A DNA stretch of 64,000 nucleotides from Haematobia irritans (taxonomy: Eukaryota > Arthropoda > Insecta > Diptera > Muscidae), in assembly GCF_050003625.1 (NCBI RefSeq), contig NC_134398.1:99675479-99739478 (forward strand), in the 5' to 3' direction. The notes beneath the pieces are model-generated. The model searched no databases. It had not been told where the DNA came from and was given only the letters and a program-made list of their open reading frames with translations. This document shows positions 43,321-54,887 of the stretch, piece by piece (position 1 is the stretch's first letter; each line of letters opens with the position of its first letter). Position numbers and translations under genes: made by a program.

Positions 43321-44799
43321 ATTGATTGGAAAAATAACTACGTGAGCGTTGGATGACTTTTGATCGTGGTTACGTGTAAAAAGATATTCACCTACACACC
43401 AAACATCAATATTAGGAGAAAATTCCCCTTCTTGGTGACTTTGCAAAATAATGATTTTTGTTGCAAAACTAAAACCAGGGTTTTGATGGTTGGTAATGCC
43501 GGGAATATGTATAGGAAAAGGAAATAAATGACTTACTACTTATTGGTTCCAACGTTGAAGGATCCTTCATGGGATATCCGGTAAATCACTAAATTTTTGA
43601 ATTTGGTTTATATTGATGTTGTAAATTACGGAATATAATTGTCTTTAATTGTCTTTGTGGTTTTTGGTTGATTTTAAATAATCAATTTACGACCGATTTT
43701 CACTCACATACATACGAAACCGAAACGATTTAAAAACACGATATCTGCATATTTACAAAACTTTAATTAAAAAAAATTAAAATAACTACTTTTAAACTAA
43801 AAACTTTCCGGATTCAATTCAAATTTAATGTCTTTGTTTTACTTTAAACCGGACAGCAAAAACTATAAAAACTGTAGCGAACACTTTTCTTTTCACACAA
43901 TCACTCCACAATATTCGTGGTTCGATCTGGACCAGCCAATAAATCTATGGTATCCTCAGGAGAAAATAATAAAGATCATATAGGGGTCAATTCGGAAAAT
44001 GTTGCGGGTTTTTCGCTGAGGGTTGCCCGTACCCATGCAGAGTGCTTCCAAGTCGGATATGCCCAAGGAAAATTCAAAAAATAGGATGCCTAAAACACAA
44101 ACAAGGTTTCCAAAAATAAGCATCGATGCTTGGATGGGACGAAACCAATACATGTATATTACCTTTTAGCGAAATAAAACAGCTTATGGTTTTCCTGCGC
44201 TCCTGGTATGGAAAAATGGTAAACCCGGTAAAATCAGGATAATTCTGTCCTGGCCCAAATCACAGGCGGGTGAAATGACTATTGGAGGCCAAAATACAGG
44301 AGAAATGCCACCGAATATCCCCTGGGAAAAATCCAAAAACCAAGGAATGTCCACAAATAGAAGAAATTTCGTCCAAATCCAATTTATCTCGTCCTAATTA
44401 ATAACATACAAGTTTTCAATCCAAAGAACAAAGCACAGTCAATTCTTTTATATTCATACTTACAAAATGAAAATACAAATTTTTAGTTCAGGATACAAAA
44501 AATTTAAATGTTCGCTGCGCTGTCCGATTTCAAATTGAACAATTGACGAGATAAACTGAGAATTTGGGCAAAAGAACTCCTATTTATAGCAAGAGAACGC
44601 AATGGAAAGCCAGCGTTAGTAGGCTGGATTTTTCCAAAAAAATGTTGGAAAATTCCTGCTATTTCGAAATTGGCATGAACACCCACAAATCCAAAAAAAA
44701 AGAAAAACATATTCAAGAAACGCGATCAATAAATCAAGCTAGCAATTCTAGCGTTGTCAATAGAGGGAATCACTATGAAAATAGTCAAGTCGTCCTTCA

Positions 44800-44874
44800 A
44801 GCTTTCGATAGCCCAGTGGACAACAACTTCTGCTATGGTCACACACGCCCAGGTTCGCATCCTGGCAAAAACTC
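44800..44874 (+). repeat. tRNA-like segment followed by TTTTA microsatellite
   Basis: ATAGCCCAGTGGACAACAAC then CAGGTTCGCATCCTGGC, an A/B-box pair, followed at 44888-44968 by a (TTTTA)n/(TTTCA)n microsatellite of about 80 bp, reminiscent of a SINE tail on the opposite strand. Confidence 0.45.
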
Positions 44875-46027
44875 ATTTCAGGCTACTATTTTTTTTATTT
44901 TATTTTATTTTATTTTACTTTATTTCATTTTATTTTATTTTATTTCATTTTATTTTATTTCATTTCTCCGAAAATATACTTAATTTACATCTATCTCATT
45001 CTGTAACACTACCTTCAACCTGCGTCTACCATATCGTAGACTAAGTTTTAAGTACTATTCAAATCCAAGCTTTATTTATGAAATCATAAAACCAATATTA
45101 TAACTAAATTATTCGAATTACATGAAAGTGTAACAAAATGAATCCAAGTGCTACAAGCGACCCTACACAAAATACATTTGGGAGTATATGTTACAGAAGC
45201 GATTTTTTTTGAGGGTGTAGCATTTAACACCATCGCTGTAAAATGCCTTTTATTTTTCTTTAATAATTCATTTTAAAGAAAAAAACTTTTTAAATTGTTT
45301 TAGCTGCAAAACTCGAACTTAATGCCCGCTTTTATATTTGAAGGTGTCCGTCAACTCCTCGTGGACTACTTATTAATAAAGAGGAACAAAACTTTGTTTT
45401 TTTACTTTTTACTGTGTAATTTTTCACTATTTCGCCTTATTTCGTTCTACTGTCCCAACTCTAAAAAGAGTATAGTGCCCTTTCGAAAGAAAAAAATTGT
45501 GCCCATAATGCCAAAATGATAAACAAAACACATGTCCACACATATATAAAATGCTTCTCTCAAGGCGAAAACATATGCTGTTTATTTGTCTATTCTCTTG
45601 GTTCCGAATGTCTATTCTCTTTATTCAAATTAAATAATATATAGACTTAAGCATATCAAATTTTTGGCCTTACCATAAAACAGTTTTCCGAAACAACATA
45701 CAGGCGGTTTCACATAAATCGTTTTCTTTTGATTCTTTCGCTGTGTTATGTTGATATCTTTCGTCAACTCTCCCGGATTCCATCTCTATTTGTTTCTGTT
45801 TGTTTGTAAATTTATATATGTTTGCATTCACACATATGATTTTGTATGAAACATTCATGGCCCAAACATAATATATTCTAACATATTAACATAGATGTCC
45901 CAAACATTTTGTGTTAGTTTAGGAACATTACATGTTTACACTTAGATATATTGTGTTTTAAAATTGTGCCCGAAACACATTTTGTTTATATCGGAACATA
46001 TGAAAAACATATTTTTCTAACAGTGTA

Positions 46028-46097
46028 AGGATATCAGCTTAGTTAGCATTAATCAGTAAGAATATTCCAAAAAATTACCATTACAAGGCCTGTCTAC
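46028..46097 (-). other. Exon-like chain on minus strand, part 1b
   Basis: Minus-strand acceptor TTTTCACTTGCAG precedes 46097. Across the transposon it joins 36857-36830, ending at a GTAAGT donor, giving about 100 nt. One frame contains LTKLISLLDLGNTLE, but a TGA lies a few codons upstream. Splice signals are better than the coding evidence. Confidence 0.3.
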
Positions 46098-46161
46098 CTG
46101 CAAGTGAAAATAATTATTTTAATAAATTGAAATTTTGTTTTTATTAAAAACGGACAAAATA

Positions 46162-46659
46162 CACTCAAAAAAAACTCTCTATTTCACTAACTCTCTCTCT
46201 ATTTCACTAAAGCCAATTTAACTTTCGTTTAGTGCATGGAATTATTAAGTTTGGACAAAGTTTCCTCTACTCTAATAATTTTTTGTGTATGTTAAATTAA
46301 CTAAAACCGAGGAAAAAAATACACAAATGAAGGATAAAGATTAACTAAATTCCTGTCTTCCACAAAATAGTTCAATATTTCTTTAAATTTGTAAATTTTA
46401 CTACAAATACGTTCATCATGAACTTCGTATGTCACTAAAGACATTCTTGTAATTTTGAACTCCAATTTTTTCCTTCAAACTACAAAATTTTCTTTAACAA
46501 GTGAAAAAACTTAATTATGTCTAATAAATTTTCTTGAATTTGTCGAAAAATATTAACTTGTTTTTATGACATCGGCCAGCGTTTGTTATACTGTTTAGTT
46601 AAAATTTTCTAAAATTAACCAAAATTTTTCTTCCTGATGGGTTCACTGTTTTTTCAGTG
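46162..46659. mobile_element. 498-bp TA-flanked MITE
   Basis: Ends CACTCAAAAAAAACTC and GTTTTTTCAGTG with TA at 46160-46161 and 46660-46661. It sits inside a would-be 84-nt intron of the minus-strand exon-like chain. Non-coding. Confidence 0.8.
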
Positions 46660-46681
46660 TACCGTTTATAGAAAAACTTAC

Positions 46682-46757
46682 CACATTGAAAAATCAATCC
46701 AGTAGGTACATTATTGGAATCATATCCACGGACTAATGGGACGTTATTGAAATTATT
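46682..46757 (-). other. Exon-like chain on minus strand, part 1a
   Basis: About 75 nt ending at a strong GTAAGT donor (46681-46676). The one open frame reads NNFNNVPLVRGYDSNNVPTG then LIFQC. I do not recognise it; joined to the next segment in phase it meets a stop after five codons. Confidence 0.3.
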
Positions 46758-46833
46758 CTCAGAATATATTTGAAATAAAAAATATAATAAAATTAGACAT
46801 AATTTCCACTTGTCAGTATAGCATTTAGTATTT

Positions 46834-46911
46834 AAGGTGGATATTAAGTTCGAGTTTAGCGGCTAAAATCGCAATTTTCATGATAAGTTTTCTTTAATAA
46901 TCCATTATAAA
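46834..46911. repeat. Left arm of a palindromic MITE; right arm at 57223-57256
   Basis: GGTGGATATTAAGTTCGAG followed by TTTAGCGGCTAAAA is mirrored at 57256-57223 (GGTGAGTACTAAGTTCGAG on the reverse strand). The two arms bracket the whole nest between them. Confidence 0.6.
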
Positions 46912-47932
46912 ACAATATGTTTGGTACATATGTGCCAAACATATTTTGCAGGAAGCACATATATTATTGGATACTGCCGAAACATTAACATATTTGTTTT
47001 ATGTGAACATATTATATGTTTGGAAGCATTTTGAGCCCAAAAATATTATATGCTTGGAAGAATTTTCCCAAAGACGATTGTGCTCATTCCCTAACATACT
47101 CGTAATTCTCACTTCCACGAAATATTTTAGTTCTTGGCACCTTTTTCTGTAATACAAATAATGTTGAAGAAATTATTCACTTTTATAAATTATTTAAATT
47201 TTACCTTTCGCCTGCACGGAGAATCTAACCGAGGACCTACGTAGCTGTTATAGTCACCAGCAGATAAATATCGTTATAAGTTACATTTATATAGCATAGT
47301 TTGCAGCGCCCACGAGCCCATGCAAACATAATATTATTTAACAGAAACATACATTTGTTTGCCACGTGGAGCAGTGGTTAGCATGTCTGCCTTGCATGCA
47401 AAGGATCGTGGGTTCAATCCCCACGACCCTTTGCGCATTTATAATTATACTATATTAAATTTTTATAATGAAACTTCGAAATGTGGGTTATTAAAGATTT
47501 ATAGTCAGTAACAGTGCTTGATATAAACGAAATTGACTGATTTTTGGATAACATATTATTTTTTTATTGCAAAATAACAATTTTGTAACAAAAACCTGTT
47601 TTTGGTACAAAACTTTAAAATTTGGAAGGAATTCAAAAACCAACAAAAGAAGAATGTGGAGTCGAGTATAAACATACATATATAATTTTATAATATAAAC
47701 ATAAATTTATTTAGGCGTGAGCAGTTTTTTTACTAGCATTTAACACCATCGCTCTAAAATGCCTTTTATTTTTCTTTAATAATTCATTTTAAAGAAAATA
47801 AACTTTTTAAATTGTTTTAGCTGCAAAACTCGAACTTAATGCTCGCTTTTATATTTGAAGGTGTCCGTCAACTCCTCGTGGACTACTTATTAATAAAGAG
47901 GAACTAAACTTTGTTTTTATACATTTTACTGT

Positions 47933-47995
47933 AGAGGAAGTTGTCGTACAAGTAGAGGAAGTTGTCGTACAAGTAGAGGAAGTTGTCGTTGAGTG
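47933..47995 (+). repeat. Three 21-bp tandem units at the LINE 5' end
   Basis: AGAGGAAGTTGTCGTACAAG, repeated with a 21-bp period three times from the first base of the LINE, the last unit diverging. Tandem 5' units are seen in several full-length LINEs and could be promoter units or template-jump products. Confidence 0.8.
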
Positions 47996-48565
47996 TAGAC
48001 GTGTTTCGCTTGAGCTCGTGAATAATAGTATCTAAAACCTGCTAAAAGACTCACATTGCTAACTTTCATTGTTTAAATATAAATATATACACCCTGTGTC
48101 TGGAAGCTTCTGGAATCAAGCTCTTTTTTTGTAAATATCAGTGCTTAAAAGTCCAAAAACTTTTTCTCATATTAATCGGAATTGTGAAGAAAAATACACA
48201 AACATAAAAAAAGATAACAAAAACAAAGAAAACATATAAGAGAGTGAGAGGAAAATTTGACAAAAGACTTTCATAAGTGTCAAAAAGGATAAAGCTTTCA
48301 TATCTTTGAGTTGCTGCACAACACTTACCCTCATATGGTTGTGGTTTTAACTAAAGCTAAAACAACATATTGAAAGCTTTTTGCTAGTTGAAAAGCTCTT
48401 TCCTTTTTCACGGATCGCCTAAAAGCAGACCATAGAAATATTTACTAAGACTTTTCAACTACGTGTTACCCTGTGCACGAGACAAACTACACTATTCAAC
48501 TACAGGTGTCGCTGCTAATAATAAAGGCGCCTAAAGGCTGTTATAAAACCACATATATAGCAATC

Positions 48566-49530
48566 ATGATTGAACAAAACCAAGGAGACGTCACTCAGAT
48601 GGATTTGGTTGAAGATAATGATAATGTTATACGTAACTCTAATGCACCCAAACGTGATAGAGAAAGTTTTTTATTACGTACTTACGGTAATCTTTCCAAA
48701 ACACCCAGATCATCAGATTCCCCTTTCCGAGTTATGCAGATTCTTGATGAACGTTTTTCAAAACTAAGTGATCGTTTAATTGATCAATTTAAAAATATGT
48801 TAAGAGAAACCGAGAGCCGCATTTAAAATGAACTCGACAGAAGACTGTGTGACGTCATTACAGATCTTAAAGAGTTCGACAAAAGATTGTGTGATCTCAA
48901 AACAGACGTTAAAGAGCTTAATGATCGTGTTCTTCATTTGGAAAAGGCTCAGAAGAAATCACAGTATTAAAAGCCGATATTAAGGACCTTAGAATGCAAC
49001 TACTCACACAAGAAAATGCACATGTCGCCTCGGAAATACGCATAAATGGAATACCATACCAACAAGAAGAGAACTTGAACGAGTTGTTTAATAAAATTTG
49101 TGATTCCATGAATATATAAACACCCCGATTCAAAAGAATACATCGCCTGCAAAATAGAAATAACACAAAAAATTATAACTCAACAGATGGTGTTATTCTA
49201 GTTAAATTCATGTCGCCGTACGACAAAAACTTTTTCCTGAAGTCGGTGTCAGCCTATAAGAAGCAAAACAATAACTGCCTACTCCTTAAATCTATAGGGT
49301 TTAGGACAGACGCACAATTTTATATCAACGAAAATTTGTCTAACACCAATTACTACTTCCTGCAAAAGGCACTCCAGTTAAAGAAAAAAGGCCAAATAAA
49401 GACTGCTTATACTTTTCGTGGCCTGGTTTATATCAAACGTTTGGATTGCAATGAACCGTTATGCGTCTTTCACCAAAATGTCATTGAAGAGTTTCGTACA
49501 AAAGGAGATGAAACCAGATCGAATATATAG
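48566..49530 (+). pseudogene. LINE ORF1: coiled coil and Baculo_FP-like RNA-binding region
   Basis: Starts MIEQNQGDVTQMDL. After a disordered N-terminus it has a long heptad-like coiled coil (LDERFSKLSDRLIDQFKNML, LKEFDKRLCDLKTDVKEL). Then come IRINGIPYQQEENLNELF and, at the end, INENLSNTNYYFLQKALQLK with GLVYIKRLD, resembling the Baculo_FP/L1-ORF1-like domain common in insect LINE ORF1s. Such proteins trimerise and coat LINE RNA. Stops at 48824 and 49118 and a frameshift near 48955 break it. Distance to ORF2 is about 195 bp. Confidence 0.8.
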
Positions 49531-51459
49531 TCATCGACATATTTATGCCTTTTACCTTTGTCTATTGATGGCTCACAGTTTTAAAATCATAATTTGTTCT
49601 ATTATATTATTTTATTCTAACTATGTTAATATGTATCTTAATTTTCTACTCGATCTTTCTTTGACTCTAATCTCTTGTGTTGCTGGTGCTTTAAGAATAT
49701 TTAATTTTGTACCTGATAACGACAATGGCTAGTTATGGTACTGATTCCAAGGACGTTACTAAAAACCTGATAACAATTTTAACCAAACAAAATAATGGAT
49801 TAAAGATATGTCATATTAACTCACAGAGCTTGTTAAATAAGATTGATGAATTCAAATACGTATTTGAGGACTCTGGCATGGACATTATTTGTATTTCGGA
49901 AACTTGGCTCTACTCGTCAATTCCTGATGGTTTAGTGAATCTCAATGGATATACAGTTTTTAGATCCGATAGGGAAAGTCGCGGTGGTGGTGTAGCCATA
50001 TTTGCTAGGGATTACTTGAAAGGGAGATTTAAGTTGCGATCAGCGGTTGGTGATTCGGTAGAATACGTTTTTATGGAGATTACTACAGGGATTAGGAGAA
50101 TTCTTATAGGTTGCATATATCGACCAAACAACACGGTTGATATACAGCCCCTTTTAGAGGTTCTCGAAAGTGAAACTCTGGGTTTTAATGATGTTATATT
50201 GGCAGGCGATTTTAATTCGAACATTCTTGTAGACTCTTCCTTGTTAGATAAAATGCTGACTTTGAGTCTCGTTACTACTAACAATGTGTATCCCACACAC
50301 TTCTCTTCATCAGGTTCCAGCACACTTTTGGATTTGTTTCTTGTGAACAACCCATGTGAAATTCTGCATTATGATCAGATTTCAGCCTCATGCTTCTCGA
50401 AACATGAACTGATATTACTGGACTACAATTTTCCTAAACATGAAAAGGTGGGAACTTACAATTGTACGTATCGGGATTATCGGAGTATTGACCACACGGA
50501 CCTGCAAGATAGGATCAATTCGGTCAGCTGGGACAATATTTACACCTTTAGCACTGTGGATCAGCAACTGGAATTCCTGCAGGGTAATATTGTGCGTATA
50601 TATGATGAGACCATCCCCATCAGGAATAGAAGAACAAAGTCTAACCATAGACCTTGGTTTAACTCCACAATTAAGTCTTGTATTAGGGAGAGGGATATTG
50701 CGTATTCCAGATGGAAAAGATTTAGGACACCTGAGCTCCTTCAGGAATATCGTTCGTCAAGGAATAGGGTCAATAGCTACATTAAAGCGGCCAAGGTCCA
50801 GTATTACGCCGGGAAATTTCATAGGGCAGTAGACTCGAGAAGTAAATGGGGGGTTATACGGGATATAAGTGTTGGTAAGTCCAGGTATCTTTCTCAGCAC
50901 TGCGGAGATCTTGATGAACTTAACAAGGCCTTCGTTAATGTTCCGACCATACCAATTGATGTTTCCTTTTATGGTAATTGTAATAGAACAGCGGACGTTT
51001 CTGATATTTATGGCTCTTTTGAATTTCGATGTGTCTCATATGATGAGGTGGTTATTAGTTTCTCCAAAGTGAAGTCTAACGCCGTCGGTCTTGATGGCAT
51101 TGATCCAAAATTTATTAGGATCATACGTCCAACGATTTTGCCTTTTGTTACCCATTTTTATACCCTCCATCATAGGATGGGGGTATATTAACTTTGTCAT
51201 TCCGTTTGTAACACATCGAAATATTGCTCTAAGACCCCATAAAGTATATATATTCTGTGTCGTGGTGAAATTCTGAGTCGATCTAAGCATGTCCGTCCGT
51301 CCGTCCGTCCGTCCGTCCGTCTGTTGAAATCACGCTAACTTCCGAACGAAACAAGCTATCGACTTGAAACTTGGCACAAGTAGTTGTTATTGATGTAGGT
51401 CGGATGGTATTGAAAATGGGCCATATCGGTCCACTTTTACGTATAGCCCCCATATAAAG

Positions 51460-52500
51460 GGACCCTCAGATTTGGCTTGTGGAGCCTCTAAAAGAAGCAT
51501 ATTTCATCCGATCCGGCTGAAATTTGGTATATGGTGTTGGTATATGATCTCTAACAACCATGTAAAAATTGGTCCACATCGGTCCATAATTATATATAGG
51601 CCCCATATAAACCGATCCCCAGATTTGGCTTGCGGAGCCTAAAAGAGAAGCAAATTTCATCCGATCCGGCTGAAATTTGGTACATGGTGTTGGTATATGG
51701 TCGCTAACAACCGTGCAAAAATTGGTTCACATCGGTCCATAATTATATATAGCCCCCACATAAACCGATCCCCAGATTTGGCTTGCGGAGCCTCAAAGAG
51801 AAGAAAATTTCATCCGATCCGGCTGAAATTTGGTACATGATGTTGGTATATGGTCTCTAACAACCATGCAAAAATTGGTCCATATCGGTCCTTAATTATA
51901 TATAGCCCCCATATAAACCGATCCCCAGATTTGGCTTGTGGAGCCTCTAAGAGAAGCATATTTCATCCGATCCGGCTGAAATTTGGTACATGGTGTTGGT
52001 ATATGGTCTCTAACAATCATGCAAAAATTGGTCCACATCGGTCCATAATTATATACAGGCCCCATATAAACCGATCCCCAGATTTGGCTTGCGGAGCCTC
52101 AAAGAGAAGCAAATTTCATCCGATCCGGCTGAAATTTGGTACATGATGTTGGTATATGGTTTCTAACAACCATGCAAAAATTGGTCCACATCGGTCCATA
52201 ATTATATATAGCGCCCATATAAACCGATCCCCAGATTTGGGTTGCGGAGCCTCAAAGAGAAGCAAATTTCACCCGATCCGCCTGAAATTTGGTACATTAT
52301 ATTGGTATATGGTCTCTAACAACCATGCAGAAAGTGGTCCACATCGGTTCATAATTATATATAGCCCCCATATAAACCGATCCCCAGATTTGGCTTGCGA
52401 AGTCTCCAAGAGAAGCAAATTTCTTCCAATCCGGTTGTAATTTGGAACATGGTGTTAGTATATGATCTTTAACAACCGTTGCAGAATTGGTCCAATCACA
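51460..52500 (+). repeat. 153-bp tandem repeat, about seven units
   Basis: The landmark ATCCGGCTGAAATTTGG falls at 51511, 51664, 51817, 51970, 52123, 52276 and 52429 (slightly varied in the last two), an exact 153-bp period. Because 153 is divisible by three, each frame gives a repeated peptide, but no coding role is supported. Confidence 0.95.
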
Positions 52501-52539
52501 CAAAAATTGGTCCATATCGGTTCATAATCATGGTTGCCA

Positions 52540-52935
52540 CTAGAGCCAAAAATAATCTACCAAAATTTTATTTCTATAGAAAATTTTGTCAAAATTTTAT
52601 TTCTAGAGAAAATGTTGTTAAAATTTTATTCGGTTCATAATAAAATTTTCATCATTGTCACAATTTTATTTCTATAGAAAATTTTGTCAAAATTTTATTT
52701 CTATAGAAAATTTTGTTCAAATTTTATTCGGTTCATAATCATGGTTGCCACTCGAGCCAAAAATAATCTACCAAGATTTTATTTCTATAGAAAATTTTTT
52801 TAAAATTTTATTTCTGTAGAAATTTTTGTCAAAATTTTCTTTCTATAGAAAATTTTGTCAAAATTTTTATTTCTATAGAAAATTTTGTGAAAATTTTATT
52901 TCTATAGAAAATTTTGTTAAAATTTTATTTCTACT
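52540..52935 (+). repeat. About 28-bp tandem repeat (TTTCTATAGAAAATTTTGTC)
   Basis: More than ten imperfect units, AT-rich and internally palindromic (TTCTATAGAA). The same array occurs reversed at 55745-56010. Confidence 0.9.
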
Positions 52936-54887
52936 TTTTCAAACTGAATTATATACGTATTGGATCGATCTTTTTTGATTTAATATATACAACGTATGGA
53001 CTTACATACAATTTAGAAGATGGTGTTAGGAGGTTTTAAGATACCTTACCATCAGCAAGCGTTACCGCAACATAGGTCATTCGATTGTGGATGGCAGTGT
53101 TTAGAAGAATTTTCTAAGCAATCCATGATGGAGGGTACATAAGCTTCGGCCTGGCCGAACTTACGGCCGTATATACTTGTTTTAATACGATTTTAACCAC
53201 AAGTATGTACCCCACTATGTGGAAACATGCGAAAATCATTCCGGTTCCCAAATCTAATTTGGATTTCCGTCCCATATCTATACTCAGCTACTTGTCTAAG
53301 GTTTTTGAGAAGATATTGCACTCTCAGATGTCAGAATATCTTCACCGGGAGTCACTGTTGACTGGTAGGCAGTCTGGGTTTCGCCCGGACCATAGTTGCA
53401 TCACTGCCCTGGCGGAGGTTTCAGAATCGTTGAGAGGAGATATTGATGACAACAAAGTTGGATTTCTTGTACTTTTGGACCACTCAAAAGCGTTTGATTC
53501 TGTTGATCATTAAAATCTGGCCATGAAATTGAGACGTTTCTTTAAATTCTCATCAACCGCATTGGACCTGATTACGTCGTACCTTAAGGACAGGATTCAA
53601 ACAGTTTATAGTGGAGGCGATAGATCGGGACCTCTACCTGTATATAGGGGTGTACCACAGGGGTCCATTATAGGTCCGTTATTATTCTCACTATATGCCA
53701 ACGATCTCCCCCTACAATTAGAGCATTGCAAGACTGTCATGTATGCTGATGACGTCCAGGTTTTCCTGAGCGGCAATGTTAGCAGTATCAGGGACACTGT
53801 AGAGAGGCTTACCTATGATCTTAACCGTGTATTTAATTGGGCGAAGGCTAACGGATTATTGCTGAACCCTACTAAATCGAAATGCCTTATAATACACAGG
53901 AACAAGCATTTCCACCCACATGCGCCGGATATTATTATAAATGGTCAGAAGGTAGATGTTGTCACCAGAGCGAAGAATTTAGGAGTAATTTTCAATAGTT
54001 CACTTAGTTGGACAGATCATGTCAATTCTGCTGCGGGCCAGACTTATGCTAGGTTAAGAGCGCTGTGGTTTAGCCATTCCTATACGTCACTGAACATACG
54101 AATTCTCTTGGCGAAAACTTTACTAGTACCAGGACTGATTTATGGCTGTGAACTTTTTGCAAATTGTGACTCGGGGAGTCTACGGAGGTTAAATGTTGCC
54201 TTCAATAGCATCATCCGTTATGTGTATGGACTGAATAGGCGACAACGGGTCGCACATCTAGCGAATTCTCTGTATGGTTTCAGTTTTCAGACTCTCCTCA
54301 ATTCAAAGGCTTTGATATTTTTGCAGAAACTTATAGTAAAACGGACACCGGATAACTTGTATTACAGATTGAGATTCGCAAGATCAACCAGAGGAAGAAA
54401 AATAATACCATTTAGGCGTCGATGTCTTGTTTCCGAATGGCATTTCTTTATCAGTACAATACGTCTTTGGAACACATTACCGAGCAACATACAAAGCATC
54501 AGCAACCCCTTTATTTTTAAAAAGCGAATACTACAATTGTATCGGAATTAATTTACATCTATCTTGTCCTTCATAAACTTCTATTTACATACTATCACGT
54601 CTTTGCATTTAAATGTTACATTTTTCTTCGATATTATTATAAATACTAATAACATATTACTTTTCAAAAACTATTTATTATATAAATTATTAATATTTAA
54701 AATAAATGTTTTTCCTCAATTTTTTTTTTTTTTTTTTTTTTTTTTATAAAATTTCCCATAATATGAATTATTGTAATCCTAATTAAGATGGATATTATTT
54801 CAACTATTGAAATCTGCACTATAATTATAAGACATTGTCTTGCTGTGTAGAAATATACAAATAAATAAATAAATGTGGTAAATGTGG

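Larger units (their letters stand above)
41624..45167. mobile_element. 3.54-kb non-coding insertion, TGTAG...CTACA, 4-bp target CAAA
   Basis: The CAAA duplication is exact (41620-41623, 45168-45171), and sister elements show the empty site GAAGCAAAATATG. Ends are TGTAGCATAC and the complement of TGTAGGGTCG. TG...CA ends with a 4-bp duplication fit an integrase-type reaction: an LTR-derived element or a Ginger-like DNA transposon (TGTNR ends). No long terminal repeats and no protein are visible. Three tRNA-like segments lie inside. Classification is open. Confidence 0.75.
37764..45217 (+). mobile_element. Nested twin-tRNA TA element with further insertions
   Basis: Ends CACGGACGAAAAAGATTG and GATTTTTTTTGAGGGTG; TA at 37762-37763 and 45218-45219. 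Holds a CACTGAA element (38317-39630) and a 3.54-kb TGTAG element (41624-45167). tRNA-like pair at 40992-40919 (minus) and 41140-41218 (plus). Confidence 0.92.
36860..46025 (-). mobile_element. Twin-tRNA TA element hosting a second one
   Basis: Reverse orientation: starts CGCCCTCAAAAAAATCGC, ends TTCTAACAGTG, TA at 36858-36859 and 46026-46027. Its tRNA-like pair is at 37245-37160 (minus) and 37356-37430 (plus); the latter is followed by a T run of more than 20. A sister element (37764-45217) is inserted at a TA in TTTTTTACTAGCATTTAAC; the uninterrupted site is at about 13090 and 47732. Confidence 0.9.
51163..53182 (+). mobile_element. 2.02-kb element with 153-bp tandem array, in LINE RT
   Basis: Starts CCCTCCATCATAGG and ends TATACTTGTTT, with TA on both sides (51161-51162, 53183-53184); LINE coding continuity confirms the site. 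Order: GGTATATTAACTTTGTC lead, a (GTCC)n run at 51292-51320, the array 51460-52500, a 28-bp array 52540-52935, and a tail with GGCCTGGCCGAACTTACGGC. A second, inverted copy is at 55586-57114. No inverted termini or protein seen. Confidence 0.88.
49725..54551 (+). pseudogene. LINE ORF2: endonuclease and reverse transcriptase
   Basis: MASYGTDSKD start. The endonuclease domain shows ICHINSQSLLNKIDEFK, ICISETWL, ILAGDFNSN and SKHELILLDY. RT starts around SNAVGLDGIDP and is split at residue THFY by the element 51163-53182; coding resumes KHAKIIPVPKSNLDFRPISI, FLVLLDHSKAFDSVDH, then a TAA at 53511. After that the frame is intact: RGVPQGSIIGPLLFSLYAND, catalytic MYADDVQVF near 53740, then a long C-terminal domain to 54551. 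Apart from the insertion and one stop it is well preserved, suggesting a relatively recent copy. Confidence 0.92.
47933..54887 (+). mobile_element. Nearly full-length CR1/Jockey-group LINE
   Basis: Flanked by a 6-bp duplication TACTGT (47927-47932, 54888-54893). Has a 5' UTR with tandem repeats, ORF1 (48566-49530), ORF2 (49725-54551) and a tail of AAAT units (54858-54875). About 4.9 kb native length plus a 2-kb insertion at 51163-53182. No RNase H, consistent with CR1/Jockey-type LINEs. Confidence 0.92.

Noticed and set aside
44881..44968. TTTTA microsatellite as a polyadenylated retrocopy tail
   Set aside because: Orientation and the tRNA-like segment before it do not define element ends or a target duplication.
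41624..45167. Ordinary LTR retrotransposon
   Set aside because: No direct terminal repeats, primer site, gag or pol could be found, although TG...CA ends and a 4-bp duplication are present; kept as unclassified.
51850..52440. Repetitive peptides encoded by the 153-bp array
   Set aside because: Produced by the period being divisible by three; they appear on both strands and in the inverted copy.
51460..52500. Regular direct repeats as a CRISPR-like array
   Set aside because: Contiguous 153-bp tandem units without unique spacers, in a eukaryotic transposon context.
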